A model generated the notes under the pieces. That model saw only the letters and a list, made by a program, of their open reading frames with translations. It ran no database searches and had not been told where the DNA came from. A stretch of DNA of 8,824 nucleotides, from the NCBI GenBank assembly GCA_947090385.1, contig CAMUNZ010000044.1:1-8824 (forward strand). The letters are read 5' to 3'. Source of the stretch: an uncultured Campylobacter sp. (GTDB lineage: Bacteria > Campylobacterota > Campylobacteria > Campylobacterales > Campylobacteraceae). This document shows positions 5,411 through 8,824 of the stretch, one piece after another. Positions within the stretch are counted from its first letter, which is position 1; each line of letters starts with the position of its first letter. Position numbers and translations under genes: made by a program.

Positions 5411-6467
5411 AACAAATAATCTATTTTTTTTAGCGTTTTTTTTATTTGTTGGCGGTTTTGTGATATATCTTTTTAAATTTTTTTGGCTTACAATTGCGAT
5501 TGGAATTTTGCTTGCCGTATCTACTGCAAATATCCAAAGTAAATTTTTAAGTATCACAAAACATAATAAAATTTTAGCTTCATCTCTTACTACTTTGTGT
5601 GTTTTGATCGCGATTTTAGCGCCTCTTTTTTATGCTACGATCGCACTTTTAAATCATGTAAGCGAATTTGATACAAATTACATAACAAAAACTATAAATT
5701 TTATAAAAACTTATGATTTTAAATTTCCTGCTAGTTTAGAATTTATCGAACCTGCGATAAAAAATATGCTTAGCGATTTTGATGTTACAGAAATTGTAAA
5801 CAACGCGATAACATTTGCAAGCAAAATTGCAAAAGGCGGGATAAATTTTGTTACAGATATGACTTTTATCGTTGTTTTTTATTTTTTTGCAAATTTGTAC
5901 GGCACAGAGTTTGTAGATTACGCGAAAAAAGTTTTACCTATGCAAATTGATGATTTAGGTTTAATTTTAGGTGAAATGTCAAATACAATGGCGGTTGTTT
6001 TATATTCGATGATAGCAAATATGATGCTTCAAGGATTTTTATTTGCGATAATAGCTCAAATTTACGGATACGATGGATTTTTATTTGGTATAGTTTTTGC
6101 GTTTTCTTGCATAATTCCTGTTTTTGGTGGCGGTTTAGTTTATGTTCCTGTTGCTATTTATGAAGCTACGCAAAATGGGCTATTTAACGGGCTTGTAATT
6201 TTGATATATTCTGTCGTTTTAATCTCGATTATCGCAGATAGTTTTGTAAAGCCATTTTTGATAAAAATCATCAATGAAAAATTAGTTAGAAAACCTGCAA
6301 AAATAAATGAACTTTTGATATTTTTCTCGATGATTGCTGGAATTACAAGTTTTGGATTTTGGGGATTAGTTTTAGGACCTGCGATTATTACTCTATTTTT
6401 AGCGATAATTAAACTTTATGTTTTATTAAAAGAGAGAGAAATTGGAATGTTTTTGGTAAAAGATTAA
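5403..6467 (+). CDS. AI-2E family transporter (TqsA/PerM-like membrane protein)
   Basis: This is a 354-residue inner-membrane protein of the AI-2E transporter family (formerly UPF0118). Hydrophobic segments are visible at about 7-24, 26-41, 61-83, 147-165, 203-221, 226-250, 261-283 and 305-343, with a large soluble loop between the third and fourth (about 84-145). This is the usual layout of the family. The C-terminal half carries family features: the PVFGGGLVYVP turn (239-249), an ADSFVKPFLI stretch (278-287) and GFWGLVLGPAI (318-328). Members have been linked to autoinducer-2 export or to sodium/proton antiport. Neither substrate can be assigned here, and the name should not be taken as proof of a quorum-sensing role. 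The start at 5403 overlaps the ruvB stop by 8 bp, which suggests coupled translation. The gap to purL is 21 bp. Confidence 0.88.
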   Translation: MNKTNNLFFLAFFLFVGGFVIYLFKFFWLTIAIGILLAVSTANIQSKFLSITKHNKILASSLTTLCVLIAILAPLFYATIALLNHVSEFDTNYITKTINFIKTYDFKFPASLEFIEPAIKNMLSDFDVTEIVNNAITFASKIAKGGINFVTDMTFIVVFYFFANLYGTEFVDYAKKVLPMQIDDLGLILGEMSNTMAVVLYSMIANMMLQGFLFAIIAQIYGYDGFLFGIVFAFSCIIPVFGGGLVYVPVAIYEATQNGLFNGLVILIYSVVLISIIADSFVKPFLIKIINEKLVRKPAKINELLIFFSMIAGITSFGFWGLVLGPAIITLFLAIIKLYVLLKEREIGMFLVKD

Positions 6468-6488
6468 AAATTTTTAAGGATAGGAGAT

Positions 6489-8678
6489 ATGAATAAAAAA
6501 ACTATTGTTGCGCACAAAATCACCGAAGAAGAGTATGAAAAAATTTTAGAAATTTTAGGTAGAGAGCCAAATTTACTTGAGCTTGGAATTTTTTCTGCTA
6601 TGTGGAGTGAGCATTGCTCTTATAAATCTAGTAAAAAATATTTAAACGGCTTTCCAACAAAAGCACCTTGGGTTATACAAGGACCTGGCGAAAATGCTGG
6701 AGTTATAGATATCGGCAAAGGAATGGCGGCTGTTTTTAAAATGGAAAGTCACAATCATCCAAGTTTTATAGAGCCATTTCAAGGAGCAGCTACTGGAGTT
6801 GGCGGAATTTTGCGCGATATTTTTACAATGGGTGCAAGAGTTGAGGCAAATTTAAACTCGCTTAGATTTGGTAAAATTCAAGGAAAAGAAAAAATAAATA
6901 AATATCAAAAATATTTGTTAAAAGGCGTAGTTGGCGGAATTTCACATTATGGAAATTGCATAGGAATTCCTACAATTGGCGGAGAAACAACTTTTGATAA
7001 AAGTTTTAACGGAAATATTTTGGTAAATGCTTTTGCTCTTGGAATTTGCAAAAAAGATGAAATTTTTTATGCGAAAGCAGAAGGCGCTGGAAATCTAGTC
7101 GTTTATGTCGGAAGCAAAACTGGACGCGATGGATTAGGCGGCGTAGTTATGGCAAGTGATAGTTTTAATGAAAAAAATAAATCTTTAAGACCAACAGTTC
7201 AAGTAGGCGATCCGTTTGCTGAAAAACTTTTAATGGAGGCTTGTTTAGAGCTTTTTAAAACAAATTACATTGTAGGAATTCAAGATATGGGCGCTGCTGG
7301 TCTTGCAAGCTCTAGTTTTGAGATGGCTGGAAGAAGTGGAAGTGGTATGAAACTTTATTTAGACCGCGTTCCAATGAGAGAAAAAGATATGACGCCTTAT
7401 GATTTAATGCTTAGTGAAAGTCAAGAAAGGATGCTTATTTGCGCTAAAAAAGGTTGCGAAGATAAAATCAAAGAGATTTTTGCAAAATACGATCTTGACG
7501 CAGAAGTTATCGGCGAGGTCACAAATACAGGAAATATGGAGCTTTTTTGGAATGGCGATCTAGTCGGAGTTATCCCTATACAGCCTTTAAGCGAAGCAGC
7601 GCCGGTACTTGATAGGGCTATTAGTAAACCAAAATATTTAGATGAAATTAAAAATCTAAATTTATGCGACTATAAATATCCTAAAAATCAAGAAGCTTTT
7701 GAAATTTTGCTAAATGATCCTGAAATTTTAAATAAAAATTTTATTTATGAACAATACGATGCAAATATCGGCACAAATACCATAAAACAGCCTGGATTTT
7801 TGGGTGCTAATGTTATAAGAGTAAAAGAAAATTGCGCAATGATTGCCATGGGAATTGATTGCAATCCTAGAATGAATTATATAAATCCAAAAATAGGCGC
7901 GTCTTTAGCGGTGGCAACAAGCGGTAGAAAAGTTGCTATGAGTGGAGCAACTCCTCTTGCTATCACAGATTGTTTAAATTACGGAAATCCAGAAAATAGC
8001 GAAGTTATGTGGCAGTTTTGGCAAGGTTGTGAAGGTATAAAAGAGGCTTGCTTGAAATTAAATACCCCAGTTGTTAGCGGAAATGTAAGTCTTTATAATG
8101 AAACAAATAGTATAAGCATTCAACCGACGCCTGCGATTGTAAGTGTTGGTGTAAATGAAAAATATGAAAATTTCTTGCCTTCTCATTTTGTTGATGAGGT
8201 TTTTGTTTATTTATTGGGCGATACTAATGGCGTTTTTGCCGGCTCGCTTTATATAAAAGCTATTTTGGATAAAATCGGTGGAATTTTGCCTGAAATTAAT
8301 TTTGAAAAAGAGAGAAAATTATGGGATTTTGCAATTTTGCAAAACAAAAATAAAAACTTAGCTTTTGCAAATTCCGTTGGTGTTGGTGGCGTGGCTATTA
8401 CTTTGGCTAAAATGTCGGCTGTATCGAGATTTGGCGGAATTTTCAAAATGAATGTAGATGATGAAAAAGATATATTTGACGAGAGTTTTTCAAGGGCGAT
8501 TTTTGGAGTAAAAAATTGTGAAAATTTTGAAAACGAGGCTAAGAAATTCGGTTTAAATTATCAAAAGCTTGGTTTTGTCGGCGGTGATAATTTTATTTTA
8601 AATGATGTTAAAATTTCTCTAAAGAGTTTAAAAGAGAGATATTTTAACGGTTTTAAGGAAATTTTAGGAGAAATTTGA
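6489..8678 (+). CDS. purL: Phosphoribosylformylglycinamidine synthase, large subunit PurL (small type)
   Basis: PurL converts formylglycinamide ribonucleotide to the amidine form, using ATP and ammonia supplied by PurQ, in the fourth step of purine synthesis. The 729-residue length is that of the short PurL used with separate PurS and PurQ subunits, not the 1300-residue fused enzyme. Landmarks: MWSEHCSYKS (38-47, catalytic-type His42), MESHNHPSFIEPFQGAATG (85-103), GIPTIGGE (159-166), DMGAAGLASSSFEMAGRSGS (266-285), SESQERM (309-315), TDCLNYGNP (493-501) and SGNVSLYNE (530-538). These belong to the two repeated halves of the PurM-like fold. The start is set by TAGGAGAT immediately upstream. 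purS and purQ are not in the window. The gene is complete and shows no frameshift. Confidence 0.97.
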   Translation: MNKKTIVAHKITEEEYEKILEILGREPNLLELGIFSAMWSEHCSYKSSKKYLNGFPTKAPWVIQGPGENAGVIDIGKGMAAVFKMESHNHPSFIEPFQGAATGVGGILRDIFTMGARVEANLNSLRFGKIQGKEKINKYQKYLLKGVVGGISHYGNCIGIPTIGGETTFDKSFNGNILVNAFALGICKKDEIFYAKAEGAGNLVVYVGSKTGRDGLGGVVMASDSFNEKNKSLRPTVQVGDPFAEKLLMEACLELFKTNYIVGIQDMGAAGLASSSFEMAGRSGSGMKLYLDRVPMREKDMTPYDLMLSESQERMLICAKKGCEDKIKEIFAKYDLDAEVIGEVTNTGNMELFWNGDLVGVIPIQPLSEAAPVLDRAISKPKYLDEIKNLNLCDYKYPKNQEAFEILLNDPEILNKNFIYEQYDANIGTNTIKQPGFLGANVIRVKENCAMIAMGIDCNPRMNYINPKIGASLAVATSGRKVAMSGATPLAITDCLNYGNPENSEVMWQFWQGCEGIKEACLKLNTPVVSGNVSLYNETNSISIQPTPAIVSVGVNEKYENFLPSHFVDEVFVYLLGDTNGVFAGSLYIKAILDKIGGILPEINFEKERKLWDFAILQNKNKNLAFANSVGVGGVAITLAKMSAVSRFGGIFKMNVDDEKDIFDESFSRAIFGVKNCENFENEAKKFGLNYQKLGFVGGDNFILNDVKISLKSLKERYFNGFKEILGEI

Positions 8679-8683
8679 TTTAA

Positions 8684-8824
8684 ATGCTTTCTTTTTTATT
8701 TGCTTTGTTTGTTTTTTTAATTTTGATAAAAGTGCTTAGTAATTTTGGTGATTCATTTGAAGAAAAACCAACAAACGCGATTGATGAATTGCAAAAAGCT
8801 AAATTCTTTTTTACATTGTTTGCA
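8684..8824 (+). CDS. N-terminal part of a membrane-anchored protein, possibly TerB/DnaJ-like (cut by window end)
   Basis: An open frame of 47 codons runs off the window end. It begins 5 bases after the purL stop; AGGAG at 8666-8670 is its likely ribosome site, with rather long spacing. A stop codon lies directly before the ATG, so no longer start exists. Residues 2-18 form a hydrophobic segment (LSFLFALFVFLILIKVL) that would anchor the protein in the membrane. A short polar linker follows, then ELQKAKFFFTLFA. The last stretch resembles the opening helix of TerB-like domains found in DjlA-type DnaJ proteins, and I recall a DnaJ-like gene next to purL in Campylobacter jejuni. Both are weak hints, and the function stays open until the rest is seen. 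Confidence 0.6.
   Translation, partial: MLSFLFALFVFLILIKVLSNFGDSFEEKPTNAIDELQKAKFFFTLFA

Noticed and set aside
4863..5557. Minus-strand frames inside ruvB and the transporter
   Set aside because: They are fully covered by well-supported plus-strand genes and show no recognisable protein.

Overview
The window looks like a Campylobacter-type (Campylobacterota) chromosome. The evidence is its very AT-rich coding sequence, -10-only promoters lying in T/A-rich DNA, AAGGA-type ribosome binding sites, tightly packed genes, and the character of the panB, ruvB and purL proteins. I cannot name a species. The window falls into two parts: an accessory left third (1-3596), which is a pile-up of restriction-modification genes, and a housekeeping right part (3597-8824).

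The main observation is a complete mobile element at 38-3038 (3001 bp). It has imperfect terminal inverted repeats beginning G(A/G)CTCTGTTGTAAT, and a perfect 8-bp direct repeat, TAAATTAT, immediately outside both ends (30-37 and 3039-3046). Its transposase (340 aa, minus strand) is an ISXO2-like enzyme of the IS1595 family, for which 8-bp target duplications are expected. Between the transposase and the far end, on the same strand and with almost no spacing, the element carries a type II-like restriction-modification cassette. The cassette is a gamma-class N6-adenine DNA methyltransferase read in two overlapping frames (1088-1918 and 714-1091, joined at an ATGA overlap next to an A5 run), followed by a putative restriction endonuclease (119-742). 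A Rho-independent terminator (72-98) closes the operon just inside the left end. The element is therefore best read as a transposon: an IS1595-family unit with restriction-modification passenger genes under the transposase promoter.

The element landed directly against the -10 box of an older gene, now a pseudogene (3079-3477). That gene is the N-terminal part of a type I restriction-modification protein (HSDR_N-like PD-(D/E)XK domain), broken by three apparent single-base insertions and then truncated. One restriction system has thus been inserted in front of the remains of another, which suggests a turnover site for defence genes next to panB.

From 3597 rightward, one plus-strand operon follows a clear promoter: panB (pantothenate and CoA synthesis), ruvB (Holliday junction branch migration), an AI-2E-family membrane protein, purL (purine synthesis), and the start of a membrane-anchored protein cut by the window edge. 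Genes overlap or sit within 21 bp of each other. Their functions are unrelated, as is common in operons of this phylum. No tRNA, rRNA, CRISPR array or riboswitch was recognised.
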